From: Nageia nagi
Lineage: Eukaryota; Pinophyta
Assembly (NCBI GenBank): GCA_050084985.1
Contig: JBITNC010000001.1
Location: 71,300,001 to 71,364,000, forward strand
Direction of reading: 5' to 3'
DNA: 64,000 nt
Shown piece after piece: positions 24,781 through 36,769 of this stretch. The notes beneath the pieces are model-generated. The model saw nothing but the letters and a program-made list of their open reading frames with translations. It ran no database searches and was not told the DNA's origin. A program made the position numbers and the translations under genes. Each line of letters begins with the position of its first letter. Position 1 is the stretch's first letter.

Positions 24781-25179
24781 TTATAGAGCAATCTTAATAG
24801 CTAATATTAAGGCCTCATATTTAGCATTATTATTTGTACAAGGAAAATCTAATTTGAATGAGTATGAAATTGGTATTCCTTGAGGAGTGACAAATATAAC
24901 ACCTACTCCACCTCCCTTTTCAAACTTAGATCCATCAAAATGTATTATCATATCCCATTCTTCTTCCAATTCTGTTGGTAAGTCAACATTGTCTAATTGA
25001 AGTATGTGTTCATCAAGAAATTCTATGATAAGGGGATTATCATCTTGTAAAGGTGCTTCTGATAAATAATTAGCTATAACTTGACCTCTAATGGATTTTT
25101 TAATGATGAATTGTATATCAAATTCAATTAAATACATGATCCATTTTGATGTTCTTGTATTTTGGTAAGTTTTATTCAT
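24781..25179 (-). pseudogene. RNase H-like domain of Tat-type gypsy element
   Basis: A 132-codon uninterrupted minus-strand frame. It starts in the RT-RNase H connection (IRGQVIANYLSEAP). It then enters a second, archaeal-like RNase H, with HFDGSKFEKGGGVGVIFVTP carrying the first catalytic Asp and CTNNNAKYEALILAIKIAL carrying the catalytic Glu. Two RNase H domains in tandem are a hallmark of the Tat lineage (Ogre/Retand relatives). The frame ends at the window-strand TAA at 24781, so the last catalytic Asp region is disrupted. It would remove the RNA strand during reverse transcription. Confidence 0.8.
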
Positions 25180-26400
25180 TATTTATTTAAGAGGATCAGC
25201 TTTTGCAATAACATAAGTAGTATGGTTTAACATGTAATGCCTAAGTTTTTTTGTTGCAAAAATGAGGCTAAACATAGTTTTTCCATATGTACATACTTAA
25301 TTTCATAATCCACTAGTGTTTGACTAAGGTAATATATGGCTTGCTCTTTGTTATGTTCATTCTTTTGAGCAAGCATAATACCTAATACATTTTTTGTTGC
25401 TAATGAATAGAGAAAAATGGTTCATTTGCTCGTGGAGGAATTAATACTAGTGGTGTTAATAAATATTATTTAATTTCATCCAAAGCTTCTTATTATTCTT
25501 TACCCCAATGAAAAATGGTTCCCTTTTTTAACAATTTAGTAAAAGTTTTATATTTATCTAGCAATTGTGAAATAAAACATCTGATTGCTTGTTATTTTCC
25601 TTGCAAACTTTGCAATTGTTTAATATTGGAAGGAGGAGGCATGTATGTTATTACTTTAATTTTATTAGGATCTATTTCAATTCCTCATCGAGATACAATG
25701 AATCCTAATAATTTTTCTGAAGTTACTCCAAAAACCCATTTCTTTGGGTTAAGATGAACATTAAATTCTAACAATCTATCACATATTTTTATCAATATTT
25801 TAGGATCTTGTTCTCTTATTTTAGACTTAGCCAATAAGTCATCAATGTAATATTCTATGATATCATGCATAAAATCATAAAATATGTATGTCATTGCTCT
25901 TTGATATGTTGCTCCAGCATTTTTAAGACCAAAGGGCATTACTTTATTACAAAAGGTTCCCCATGGTGTTATAAATACAGTTTTATGTTAGTCTTCGAAA
26001 GCAACTTTTATTTGATTATAACCAAAAAATCCATCCATAAGTAAAATCATTACATGTATTTTTTGGTATCCACTAAGTTATCTATATTGGGAAGTGGGAG
26101 ATCATCTTTAGTACATGCTTTATTTAAATCCCTAAAATCGGTACAGATAGAAATTTTTCCATTTGGTTTATTTATAGGAACCATATTTGAAATCCATTCT
26201 AAATAATCAATTGGTTATATAAATTTGGCATCTAATAATGTTTGTAATTCTTCTTTTACCATCAAGGCTATTGTAGGATTCATTTTTCGTAACTTTTACT
26301 TAATAGGTTTAACATCATATTTGAGACCTAGATTGTGAACAACTATAATGGTAGCTATACTAGGCATATCTTCATATGTCCATGCAAATATGGCCTATTT
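25180..26400 (-). pseudogene. Ty3/gypsy (Tat-type) reverse transcriptase relic
   Basis: Starting near 26400 on the minus strand: FAWTYEDMPSIATIIVVHNL, KPIK with a stop then KLRKMNPTIALMVKEELQTL, PIDYLEWISNMVPINKPNGK and CTDFRDLNKACTKDD. The next block is the 84-codon open frame 25685-25939 with MPFGLKNAGATYQRAMTYIF and the catalytic YYIDDLLAKS box still intact. These are the ordered RT blocks of Metaviridae; the NAGATYQRAM wording points to the Tat/Athila side of the family. At least four in-frame stops and several shifts make it non-functional. Confidence 0.88.
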
Positions 26401-27640
26401 TTCTTTCAAAATAGATATAAATAACTTTTTATCTTCCTCTATTAAAGATTTTCCTAACTAAATAATTTTAAGCTTAGTAGAATCATCATTAATATTGACA
26501 TCAATATTTTCTTTAATTACTATATGTGATCCTTCTTCTAATTGACTAGGTACAGGGATCTAAGTTTTATCACTTAAATCATATTCTTCTGCTTCTCCAA
26601 TATTGCTTTCAATCAAAGTTGAATTTACTTTTACTTTGGATTACAGAGATATAGGTTTTATAATTTCAATGTTGATTTGTTCAATTTGAACCATATTGAT
26701 TGATATATCATTATTAAATAAATAATTAGGTATCAACTTATCAAATGTACTATCATCATTTGATTTTAATAGATGATAGAGGTAAAGAGATTCTTCATAT
26801 GTGAGATTTTTAGATTGTAATTCTATCATGTTTTTATTTGAATTATATTTTTTTTTGCTCTTATATCCTAATCCTATCTTATTTGTAGGCATTTGATAAT
26901 ATATGTCTATTACATGTTGTGGGCCTTATTCATATTGTCCTAATCTATACCCTTTCCAATGACATTTATCAAAATATCTTTGAACAAAAGATCGCACATA
27001 GGGTGAAAAATAGTCTAAGGAATTACAAAATGGTTCTTTACTAATTTTTGGAATAGGTTGTTCATTAGGTTTATCAATTCTTGCATATACAAATAATGTT
27101 CAATTAGGTTTTTCTCCTAGTGAAACAAGTTGTCCTACAACACTTGATTCTTGATAAGGTCATCCAATCTCTTGAGCAATGGGAATATTAAATATTACAT
27201 CATTAATATCATATTCTCTAATACTTAGATCAAAAAACTTAGTCATTGTATGAAGAATTTCATTTAATCTATCCTGCAACAATTTCTCTTGAGATGAAAC
27301 TACCATCTCACTAGTTTTAGATGAAGAAGCATCATACAACATGTTTAATATTTGTGTTTGATTTTTCTAGGATTCTTTTTCTTACGGATTTAAACTATTT
27401 AATTCAAAAAATAAATAACTTATTTCTAGACTATCCATTACTTGCTTTTGTTTTTCTTGTTTTAACATATTTTGTTTATCATTATCTTTAGAAGATTTCG
27501 ATAAAGATGTCATAAAGAAATAAGTGGAAGGTAGAGTGATCTCATCAGGAATTCCTACAGTGTTACAATGTGAATATGGATTATGATTTTCAAGGAAACA
27601 ATGTAATATTCTATTATCTATGTATTTTAAACAATTATGA
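26401..27640 (-). pseudogene. Linker region between protease and RT, decayed
   Basis: Minus-strand open stretches of 60-83 codons (26641-26892, 27160-27342) in the order expected between protease and RT of a gypsy polyprotein. They are Asn/Ile/Lys-rich and show no catalytic motif. Fragments such as NIPIAQEIG occur. Confidence 0.5.
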
Positions 27641-27930
27641 TATGTTTAAGGAACACATTGTATGTCTTTAATCCAAGGTCTTCCTAAGAGGATATTGTAT
27701 TGTGTAATATCCCCTTCAATGACCTATAACACAATTTGAATTATTTTTGATGCAACTATAATAGGTATAGATATTGATCCAATTGTTGGACATAAGGCAT
27801 CATTAAAGGCTTTTAATTGTAAATTTGGTGCTTTAATATGTGAAAATGGACTATTTAGATTTTGGAAAGCAGTTGTTGATATAATATTTATTATAGATCC
27901 TTTATCAATTAAGACTCATTTAAACATCTT
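27641..27930 (-). pseudogene. Retropepsin (aspartic protease) relic of Tat-type element
   Basis: The minus strand reads VLIDKGSIINIIS, where the family has the active-site triplet D-T/S-G; here the middle residue is Lys. Further on comes YNILLGRPWIKD, the conserved second motif (NxxLGRxW) of plant gypsy proteases. The enzyme would cut the gag-pol polyprotein. One stop separates the two motifs. The altered triplet and stop both indicate loss of function. Confidence 0.75.
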
Positions 27931-30900
27931 TCCATCAATATTTACTAGAACATGCAATGGTTGATAAATTATAGATGAATTTTTCCAATGTTTTATTTCA
28001 TGATCATAAAATGTAATCATTGGTTTTTTAATTTGTTTGATGTTACCTACAAGAGTAGCAAAAATTTCAAGATCATTAATATCTAACTCAATTTTTTGTA
28101 AAATATGATTCATCGCATCTCGATGATCTTTTGATTATTGTAACAAATCAAATAAGGATAATTTAACTTGTGATATTTTTAATTGTTGTTGTAATGATCC
28201 TTTGATTGACACTTTAGGATGTGAGGTCTTGGTATTTATGGCATTAGATTTTGTTGATTCATTGTTGTATTTTGTTTATTTTAACTTTTTTATGCTCTTA
28301 TGGCAACACTAATCATAGAAATATACCCTATGTAATTTGGATAATATTTATGTGTTACTTGATTTGTATTCAATGAAATATTATTTGTATGATGTGGAGG
28401 GGGATTTTGATAAATACCTAATTCTTTATTAGGGTTTGGCAAAGCAGTATCTACCTGTAATTTTTTCTCATTAATTAAATCTTAGATCACATGTTTCAAT
28501 GAACGACATTGATTTGTATCATGACCCTTTTGTTGATGATAATTACAAAATTCATTTTCTCTATACCATTTAGTATTTTTATTTCATATTTCATCTGATC
28601 TAAGTCCAAGTAATATTATTAAATTATGATCTAATATTTTCTTTAAAATATCTTGAAGAGGTTCAGATAAAGGTGTAAAATTCCTAGGAGATCTTGTATC
28701 TCTTTCAAATTTTGGTTTCATTTTGGCTCTTCATATTTTTTTAAGGTTGGCTTGAGTTTTTCTTCTTTTTGGATAGATAGTTTATTAGGTGACATCACCT
28801 TATTTGTTTGTGTCTTAATTTTTATATATCCTTCTCATTTTTTACCTTTTATTTTGCCATATTGAATTTTAACTCGTTCGATTACAACTGCCTAAGAGAT
28901 AACATCTTCAAATATTTTATGTTGTTGCATAAGTAACATGCTACCTATAGGTCTTAAGCTACTTTGAATAAATAATTTTACTAATTCTTCTTGAGGTAAT
29001 GTATAAGACATGCTTGTCAAAATTGCTTGTCATTACGAAATGAAATCATTTATTGATTCATTAGGAAATTGTTGTAATCTTGTTAGAACAATAATAGAAG
29101 TTTTATCTTTAATATTAATCTTGAAATGTTGAAGATAAAGGTTTTCCAAATGAGAATAAGTTTTAATACTATATTATAGCAAATTATTGTACCAATCCAT
29201 GGCTTAACCAGCAAGTGTCATGGGAAATATTTGTAGCATTAAAGCATCATCATTGGCAATTAAATAACTAGAATACTTAAATTTTCTTAAATGTTCTTTA
29301 GGATATTCTTTTCCTTTAAAAGGTTCAATTTTAGGGATTTCAAACTTATAAGGTATATCTTTTTTTGAAACACTTGGAAGTATTGGTTTACTACAGATTA
29401 TCTCATATAAAAGCTTGTCCTTTTCTATTTAAGCAATACTTCTTCTATCTCTTTTAACCATTTTGTTACCTCATTATCTTCTTTACCCATTTTTGCTTGA
29501 ATTTTGACTAAAATAATTTTAGGATCATTTTCTTCTTGATATCCTTGGAAGGCTTCTGGTAGTAATCCAGAATAACCTTGATTATAAGGAACAACTTCTT
29601 GTTATGGTTTTTGATAAGTTACCATTTGTGTTTGAGGAACTTATTGTGAAGTTCCCATTACTTGTAATAGTTGTGTTACTTGATAAGTTTATTGTACATA
29701 CTATGGTTATTGTTGTTGGATAATAGGTTGATATTCTATCTTTTGACCCTGAGGTGGCATTTGTGTGATAAGTTGATAATTTGGTAATTTACCTTACACT
29801 TGGGGATAAGATATAGCTTGTTGATTTGGTTGTTGAGTATATGATTGTTGTTGAAATTCCAGAACCACTTGTTGATTTTGAGATGGTTGAATGACTTGTG
29901 AATTTAGTTACTAAATAGGTAAATACCTATTTTGAAATATAGGAGGTTGTAACTGAACTTGTGATTGTTTATATGAAGTTTGATATTGATGTAGCATTGT
30001 TTGAATCTGCTTTTGTTGAGGCATTTGTTGTAAAGGAATTGTTTGAGGAATAGATTATTCTTTTTGTACATAAGACATGAAATTTTGTAGTTGATTTTGT
30101 TTATCACTTAAATCCAATCCTTGTGTTGATTTGTAATAGGGATTTACTTGTATGTTTTATGCTTGTGATGTTAAGGTTTGTGCTTTTGGATTTTGTAGTA
30201 CTAGTATTGTATTTTGAATTGGCTGACTTGATGTATGAATAATTCTAGCTTGTTCTTGATACATTGGTTGTTTTTCTTTTTGTTGCACCTGCACCACATG
30301 AACTTGTGTTTGCACTTGTGATCTTATAGGAGTTTGACTTTGTTGAAGCATATCCAATATATATCCATATCTAGGTGTTTTAGGATTTTGATTTTCTTGT
30401 GGCATACCTAAATTATATTGTACCTGTGATGGCATTTGGAATTGTTGGATCATACCTAATGTACTTTGAATTTGAGATGGAAATTGTTATTGAATATCAA
30501 AATCTTGTAATACAACTTAAGGATCTCTTATCTGTTGAAAAGGTATTGGATATTGTTGAGTAAACTTAATTAACTCTTGTTCCTTTTTTGCTTCTAAAGC
30601 TCGATCATATTTGATCATATTCTTGTAAATTTTGTTGAAACTCTTCTTCTGTAAGTTTTAGTAATGCTTTTTCCTTTGTATGCATATATGAAGGAATTGG
30701 TTGTAACATTTTTCATTTATTACTAGATTTTGGTAACTTTGATAATTTTTTAAATGGCACAATTTGCAAATTTGAGTGCATTATTGATGTAACAAGATTC
30801 TTATAAGGCTTTTGTTCAGGTTGCAAAAGCTAATAAGGATTATAAAATGAAGTAAATCCTTCTAAATTTTGTGACACATGACTAGCTATATGTATAGACA

Positions 30901-31471
30901 CCTTATCATACATGTCTTGCATCTCTCTTGAAATTTTTGATGGTGTATAATTTGATCATCTAGCATAGGAAAGAATAAATGAACCATCTGGTAAATATTT
31001 CTTAACTTTTACATACTTTGGTTTAAACACTCCCTTTTGCAATACAGGGTCAGTTGTATGTGTACTCGATGGGAGTTTTAATTCATTTGGAATTTGTACA
31101 GACGATTCTAAAGGTAATTCATCTAAATCATAATGAGTACCACATGGAGAAAGACTATGAACATGAGGAGAAGCTTAAGGTATACGTAATTGAGTTAATT
31201 TTCTCCTAGCTTCTATCAATGTAAGATCATGCTTCGTATATGTTTCTTGTGTTGTATTAAGTCTTTCAATATTTTCTTTTTCAAAAGATTCTTGAATTGG
31301 ATTAGTTTCAAAATCTTTTGGATACACTTCTTGAAGCAATGGTGCAATATTTGATTCATGATGTGGAACTTGTTGTAGCGAATATAAACTAGTTCTATTT
31401 ATTTCTTCTAAATTAATGAAACTTGGAACTTCTTTACCTTGTTGATCTGTTTGTGAATGAGTTTGGACCAT
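27931..31471 (-). pseudogene. gag of Tat-type gypsy element, decayed
   Basis: The probable start is the ATG at 31471 (MVQTHSQTDQQGKEVPSFIN, 98 codons open). A long Gln-rich region follows (for example 30157-30453, rich in QQ, PQ and VQ). The conserved capsid block lies at about 28900-29240, with the family order W-Y-N-N-L, LENLYLQHFKINIKDKTSII, RLQQFPNESINDFIS and EELVKLFIQSSLRP. A nucleic-acid-binding block lies at about 28490-28560 (EFCNYHQQKGHDTNQCRSLK, a C-x2-H/H-x4-C type finger). Stops are frequent and mostly replace Gln or Trp. The N-terminal Gln-rich extension is unusually long for plant gypsy gag. Confidence 0.78.
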
Positions 31472-31547
31472 ATTTCAAAAAACATACAATGCAACTAAGC
31501 TATATTTTTTAACTTTTGTGATTTTGTGTACGAGAAAGTAATTATGC

Positions 31548-31552
31548 AAAAA
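31548..31552. repeat. Target site duplication, left copy (AAAAA)
   Basis: Five A immediately before the left LTR, matched by five A at 33239-33243 after the right LTR. The length fits LTR-retrotransposon integration; the low complexity makes it weak evidence alone. Confidence 0.65.
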
Positions 31553-31679
31553 TGTTGGAAACTTAATCCTTAGGGATTAAGGTAATTTGTGATCATTAAT
31601 AGTTTTAGGTGTGTGAGTATGCATGTATTTATAGGAGATCAAATTAATACAATATTTGGCTTTTGGAGTTTCTCCTTCA
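31553..31679 (+). repeat. Left LTR (127 bp)
   Basis: Begins TGTTGGAAAC and ends TCTCCTTCA. It contains the perfect 8 bp hairpin CTTAATCC-TTAG-GGATTAAG near its start and a GTATTTATAG box that could drive transcription. Confidence 0.93.
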
Positions 31680-31681
31680 AG

Positions 31682-31693
31682 TGGTATCAGAGC
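31682..31693 (+). other. Primer binding site, tRNA-iMet, perfect
   Basis: TGGTATCAGAGC, identical to the classical plant initiator-Met primer site, two bases after the LTR. Confidence 0.92.
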
Positions 31694-32207
31694 CTCGTTG
31701 GAGAAGATCTGGAGAACTCCATTGCCCATCCTCCAAGATGAGGGTTTGAAGTTTTTTTTGTTGGTTCATAGTTTCAGCTGTGGTTATGAAGATTTGAATC
31801 TATTATGGGGATTTGAATCTGTTGAAGAGAGGCAGAGGACTGCCCTAGAGATGTGAATGATGGCTAGAGGAGCCATGAGAGAAGATCATGCAGAGAAAGG
31901 GATGTTGGAGTGCATCTCCTTGCATGGATCATGAGAAGAGCCTGTGTGAAGAAAGGGGTGTGTCTTGGATAGCACCTCCCCACATGGAGCCTGAGGAAGA
32001 GAAGAGAGTGCCTCATAGACGAGGCATCGCACAGCTAAAAATCATTGTAAGGGATATGAACCATTTATTTAGACCCACATAAGAATGAGCCACAAGAAGC
32101 TCAGTGTGACGCCATGGAGGGTCTTGGAAGAGGCAGAGTTTTTGGAATCTATCTGGAGTTTCCAACGTGGCTAGTGTGCTAAGGAGGAAGGAGCAAGAGG
32201 CATCTGA

Positions 32208-32684
32208 CCATCAGCCAGCCACGGTGCAGAGCGAAGGAGCACTCAGGGGTCTTTCCGACGGGGCCTTAGCGGAGCTATTGAAGACATAGCATTGGATGAG
32301 GCTTTGGATGTCGTAAAGGCCACCTTGGATGTATTCAGGCAAAACATGCGTAGCAGACTACAACAGATGGAAGTACAGCATGCGGAGGAGCAGCTGGCCC
32401 AGGTCGTAGTCAGGGAGGATGCATGCTTGCATGATGAAGATGCATTGGAAGCTCGATAGGATGCCTTGAGCTCGCGCAGGAATGAAGGATCGTCAGTGGT
32501 AGCTGAGTCTAGCTCGAAACGGGATGCAAGTCCTAGTACACAGTTGAAGATTAAAGAGCCCAAACTGTGCGATAGAGATTGGTCAGATGATGCATTAGTA
32601 GCTCAGCAGGAGGCTTTGAGCTTGAGCAAGGATGAAGATGCACTGGTAGCTCAGTAGGGTGCTTGGAGCTTGCACGGGGATGAG
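32208..32684 (+). pseudogene. Relic ORF inside the TRIM-like element with 16-residue repeats
   Basis: One plus-strand frame from 32208 to about 32740 is coding-like but has TAG codons at 32457 and within 32637-32684. It reads as an acidic, helix-prone segment (EDIALDEALDVVKATLDVF, then RSRLQQMEVQHAEEQLAQVV), followed by repeats of a 16-residue unit. The three copies are DALEAR-stop-DALSSRRNE at 32439, DALVAQQEALSLSKDE at 32589 and DALVAQ-stop-GAWSLHGDE at 32637. Copies 2 and 3 are directly tandem (48 bp) and copy 1 is in frame 150 bp upstream. I do not recognise a family. It might be a remnant of gag or of a captured host gene; neither is shown. Confidence 0.5.
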
Positions 32685-33100
32685 AAACCATCTACCGAAG
32701 GGGGCACAAAATCGAGTGAGGGTCTAAGCTGGATGTAAGAGATCTGTGTACCCCAACCCTACGACGGAGATGGACTGCAGATAGAGATAGTTGGATTGGG
32801 AAGAGAGAGTACTTGCAGCAGTCTGCTGAATGGTGGCAGTTTGATGCCCAATGTGAGAGCAGACAAGAGACAGGGCCAGTGACTCAAGTGCAATCATCAG
32901 AGATGAGCGTTGATGTGGTAGTTGGGAATCGACCTGACATCGTAATGCTGTTGTTGGGCTCAGCATAACTGATGAGTGCCAGACGAGCACCAGATACGAG
33001 CTCCAGAAACAAGCTCCAAAAATGAGCTCTAGAAAAGGCATCTACTACACACCTTGAGGCATCTTTGTATTCTCATTCATTTCTTAATCCCTTGTGAATT

Positions 33101-33111
33101 AAAGGAGGGAA
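33101..33111 (+). other. Polypurine tract of the TRIM-like element
   Basis: AAAGGAGGGAA directly before the right LTR; this is where plus-strand DNA synthesis is primed in LTR elements. Confidence 0.85.
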
Positions 33112-33238
33112 TGTTGGAAACTTAATCCTTAGGGATTAAGGTAATTTGTGATCATTAATAGTTTTAGGTGTGTGAGTATGCATGTATTTATAGGAGATCA
33201 AATTAATACAATATTTGGCTTTTGGAGTTTCTCCTTCA
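33112..33238 (+). repeat. Right LTR (127 bp)
   Basis: Reads the same as the left LTR over its whole length. It is followed by the AAAAA duplication. Confidence 0.93.
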
Positions 33239-33243
33239 AAAAA

Positions 33244-35970
33244 CATCCTACATGCATGCATATACTTGTTGATATGTTTATCTTATCTTAAACTAGTAAT
33301 TGTAACAAAAAATCTTTTTTTTTTTAGATTCTTTTTAATGTAATTTAGTTTTTCCTAAATTTGTTGTTCTAGTCAAGTATTTTAATAGGGTAAGCTGGTA
33401 TTACTAAAGGATTTCTAAAGCGAAGTCACAGCTTGGTACCTAAGAGATATACTTATACTTAACAAATTAAAATAAAATAAAATATAAAAGTTTCATGAAA
33501 TGCAACTTAACAAATAAAATATACTTATGCAAACTATTCCTCCCAAGCATTCATGTCTATTTTTATCTTTATTTTAATGTGATATAAATAGAATTTTAAT
33601 TAAATGTGATATAATTAAATGTTGTTCTTTTTAGTTATTATGTTAAGTGAGATTCATTAACCAAATTTAAATGAGATTCATTAACTCCTTCCATCTGTGG
33701 AAGTATTATGTGTGGTAAATTACCTCTTCGTACTAGTCACATTCAACTTTCAACCTCCATTGGAGTGGTAAGGGCAGACTTAGTAAGAATCCATTATGTG
33801 TAAATAAATTAATTAAAATGAGATTCAATTAACCCTCTAAGAGTCACATATCCCTTCGAACTCCATTGGAGTGGTAAAGGCAGACATCTTCAAGAGTGTT
33901 AATGTGAGGTTCATTGCAAAACAAAGTGAATTCATTTCCTCTTTTATTCTTTTCTCAACTTGCTTAGGATCACTAATAGTGCAAGAGCAAAGGCCTACTC
34001 AACAAATGAAAGTTTTAAATGTGAAAAAAATCCAAACAATTAATGCACTATTTAATGATTTTTAGGCTTTATTATTCTTGAGATAATGAATTTTATGTAA
34101 TGTGGGTTCTTCTCTTAATAACTTTGTGTTCACCATTCTAGATAAGTTACATATTATATACTCTATATAGCCTATGAAAAATAATTTTTAAAATATGTAT
34201 AGAAATAATCACCTTTAGTTTTTATAGTATTGGAGATCATACAATATGTAGCTTGGTTAGCATGGAATGGCAAATAGCATTTAATCTTTCTTTATGCTTC
34301 TTTATCATTGTTGGTGGGTAGACAAGTTGTAGGTTTTATGGTCTTCAAAAATAGTGAATGCAAATAACACTTAAGTGCTCCTTGTATAACACTTAATAAT
34401 ATTGAAGTATTTATGGAGCACGGGTTAGATAATCTTTGTGGGGTAACTATTATAAACCAACATATTTGTGCTCATGCATAAAAAGAGAGGCCAAAAGGTA
34501 TAATAAATTAGTAAACCAATGAGAGTGTAATTGCCACCAAATTCAAAGTGGTATTACTTCATTGATTAGTTAAAAAATACTTGAGAAAAAAATTCCATAT
34601 ATTAGCTATTGAAATTTTCTCAAGCACATAGGGAAGTATTATATGAGGTTTTCAAGAAATAAATAACATTAACAAATTTAAATACAACTTTTCCACTATT
34701 ATAGATGGTTTGAAAATCATAGTATATAGAACATATTTGGTCTATTAGAGTTACCTAGTGAAGACATCATAAATAAAACTCTAAATTTATACGTTTAGGT
34801 GTATGTCTTTGGAAAGAAGTGAAAATAGTGCTAGTACATATAAGATCATTTCCTAACATTTGTTCCACTACTTTGCTTCAACATTCCAAAGAAAAAAATT
34901 GCATCCAATTAATATATCAATCATGATTATTAGAGGGTCTAACAAAAAGAAAAGAAAATTATGGGAGTCATTTTTATTCCAACAAGATTAGATCCCAAAT
35001 TTCTAAATTCTCAACTCTACATCATAAAAGGATTTCTTTCTTACAATCTCTTATTGGGTAGACATTAACTCCATTCTATAGAAAGTATGCCCTCTACCTT
35101 GCATAGATGTATCTTGTTTGGGCAAAAGGCATCATCTATAAGCATGCAACAAATGAGGAACCTTATAAATATTGTCATGTAGTCATGTTGAAACCATTAA
35201 GCTTGCATTTGGTTTCTTATAATAAAATCCCAATTTATGAATCACAAACTCCATTTAAAAAAGGAATTAAGCAACTAGAATATAATTATATGGTAGAAAA
35301 TATAATAAAAGAGAGAAAATTAGGTGATATCCATCCAAAATTATATTAAATTGGCCATTTTCAATTTCCAAAATCAATTCAAAGTTTCAGCAAACCCAAA
35401 AACCAATCACAACCAAAACACCGATGTTATTAACTATCTAAAATAGAACACTTACATTCTCGGTTCTCTAACCTAAAATGCCCATATTTTAAGGCCTTTG
35501 ATATTTTGGACTTGACATAATAAAAAGTAAAAAATACTAATGCAATAATAATAGTAAGCAAAATTAGCCAATTTGGTTCAAATATACAAATTTAGAAAAG
35601 GAATAGATTTTGATAAAGAAAAATATCAATTCATAGAAAAATCAAACACTTTTAGTAGAAGATAAAAATAACTTGATGGTATCAGTAACAATTAGAATAT
35701 GAATTTGTTCGACATTAGTTAGACAAATTTTATAATTACAAAGATATAGAGGGAAAAAACGAGCAAGAAATTACAATATTTCCAGAGCAACAACCTAAGC
35801 TATTTCGGACAACAAGTTTGGGATACATTCTACACCACTCAAAAGAGTCTCTTAATAAACCATTAAAGGCAAATGATAACAAATGCACATAGCATGACAT
35901 TTTTGGAACTATAGACAAAGCATAATTTTCTCGCAACTTACTCTTAGCATTTCTCAAGACTATTAATGTT
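33244..35970. other. Probable leader/LTR remains of the Tat-type element; no gene recognised
   Basis: AT-rich. It should hold the rest of the Tat-type leader and 5' LTR on the minus strand, but I found no matching LTR copy near 20-23 kb and no clean primer site. Two related blocks stand out: CTCCATTGGAGTGGTAA followed by GGGCAGACTT or AGGCAGACAT, near 33750-33780 and 33858-33888, each preceded by a GAGATTCA(A)TTAA word. An 80-codon plus-strand frame at 35107-35349 has no known motif. Confidence 0.4.
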
Positions 35971-36264
35971 TTGCCTTTTATCTTTAATCCTTCTCCATAT
36001 CTCTTTGAAAATTATGATGTTATCCTTAAATTTTTAGAAGCTATACGTGAGTTAACTTCCTTCCACCCAAAAAAAAAAAATAGTTTATATATGTTTATGC
36101 ATATTTTGGTGAAAATTACTAACAATGATGACAACTTCAATATGGATAACCATGAGAAATATAATGATATTACATATTTGGGTTTATCTCCTACCCCTCT
36201 TCATTTCAATGATATTTCTACTTTACTCAATAGTTATTGTGGATGTTATAAAATTTGCAATTAA
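35971..36264 (+). pseudogene. Unidentified retroelement ORF fragment upstream of RT
   Basis: A 97-codon open frame (starts MPFIFNPSPYLFENYDVILK). It lies just upstream of, and on the same strand as, the gypsy RT fragment at 36322, so it may be the part of the polyprotein before RT. No catalytic motif is visible. Confidence 0.35.
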
Positions 36265-36321
36265 AAATCCTATGCCAATCAAAATTAGTTATTAAAAGAA
36301 GAATAAAAACAATATAGAACA

Positions 36322-36618
36322 TTGTTTATAGAACTTGCTAATATTTCTGCATCGTCTTATCTTGATATGTCTAACTTTGATACTAGTTTTGTTATACATA
36401 GCTATGTTGTTCATGAAGATGTCAAACCAATTAAACAAAAACTTAGAAAGATTCATGATAAAGTTGCATTACTAGTAAAGAAAGAAATCAAAAAATATAT
36501 AAATCCAAATTTCATTATAGCAATTGATTATCTCATGTTTTCTCTCTTTGTATCATATTATCTTTTTCCTAGAATGTTTATGCTTTGGGACACTCATCTC
36601 AAAATGCAAATGCTCTAG
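36322..36618 (+). pseudogene. Ty3/gypsy RT N-terminal fragment
   Basis: A 98-codon open frame whose middle reads FVIHSYVVHEDVKPIKQKLR, then KIHDKVALLVKKEIKKYINP and FIIAIDY. This is the first RT block of gypsy elements (xHxLxxxPxxKPVxQKxRRxxPxxxLxVKEEIxKxLxAGFIxPxDY). It parallels the block in the 25-26 kb Tat-type RT (KPIK-KLRKMNPTIALMVKEEL), so a related lineage is likely, but on the opposite strand. After the IDY the homology ends; the catalytic blocks are absent. Confidence 0.65.
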
Positions 36619-36769
36619 GAGACTAGGATAATCAATTCTGGAATGCTAACAATTTAGGACTATGCTTCCCAAAACATCAACATTTTAGACCAACAAATAT
36701 GTTTTATATTATTTATGATATTTTCTCCAAATCAAGGGAGGATTGATTCTCCTGTCGGAGTACATTAGC

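Larger units (their letters stand above)
31553..33238 (+). mobile_element. Complete TRIM-like LTR retrotransposon, recent insertion
   Basis: All structural parts are present in order over 1686 bp. There is a left LTR (31553-31679), a perfect iMet primer site two bases later, a 1.43 kb interior, a purine tract AAAGGAGGGAA (33101-33111) and a right LTR (33112-33238). The flanks are AAAAA on both sides. The LTRs appear identical over all 127 bp, which means a young insertion, unlike every other element here. The interior has no protease, RT or integrase, so it must move with enzymes from another element. The interior is visibly richer in G and C than its surroundings. It sits in the leader of the decayed Tat-type element, 81 bp upstream of that gag ATG. 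Confidence 0.93.

Noticed and set aside
32243-32563. 106-codon minus-strand open frame in the TRIM-like element
   Set aside because: It is antisense to the coding-like plus-strand frame with 16-residue repeats; its Ser/Ala/Cys-rich composition is the mirror of that frame.
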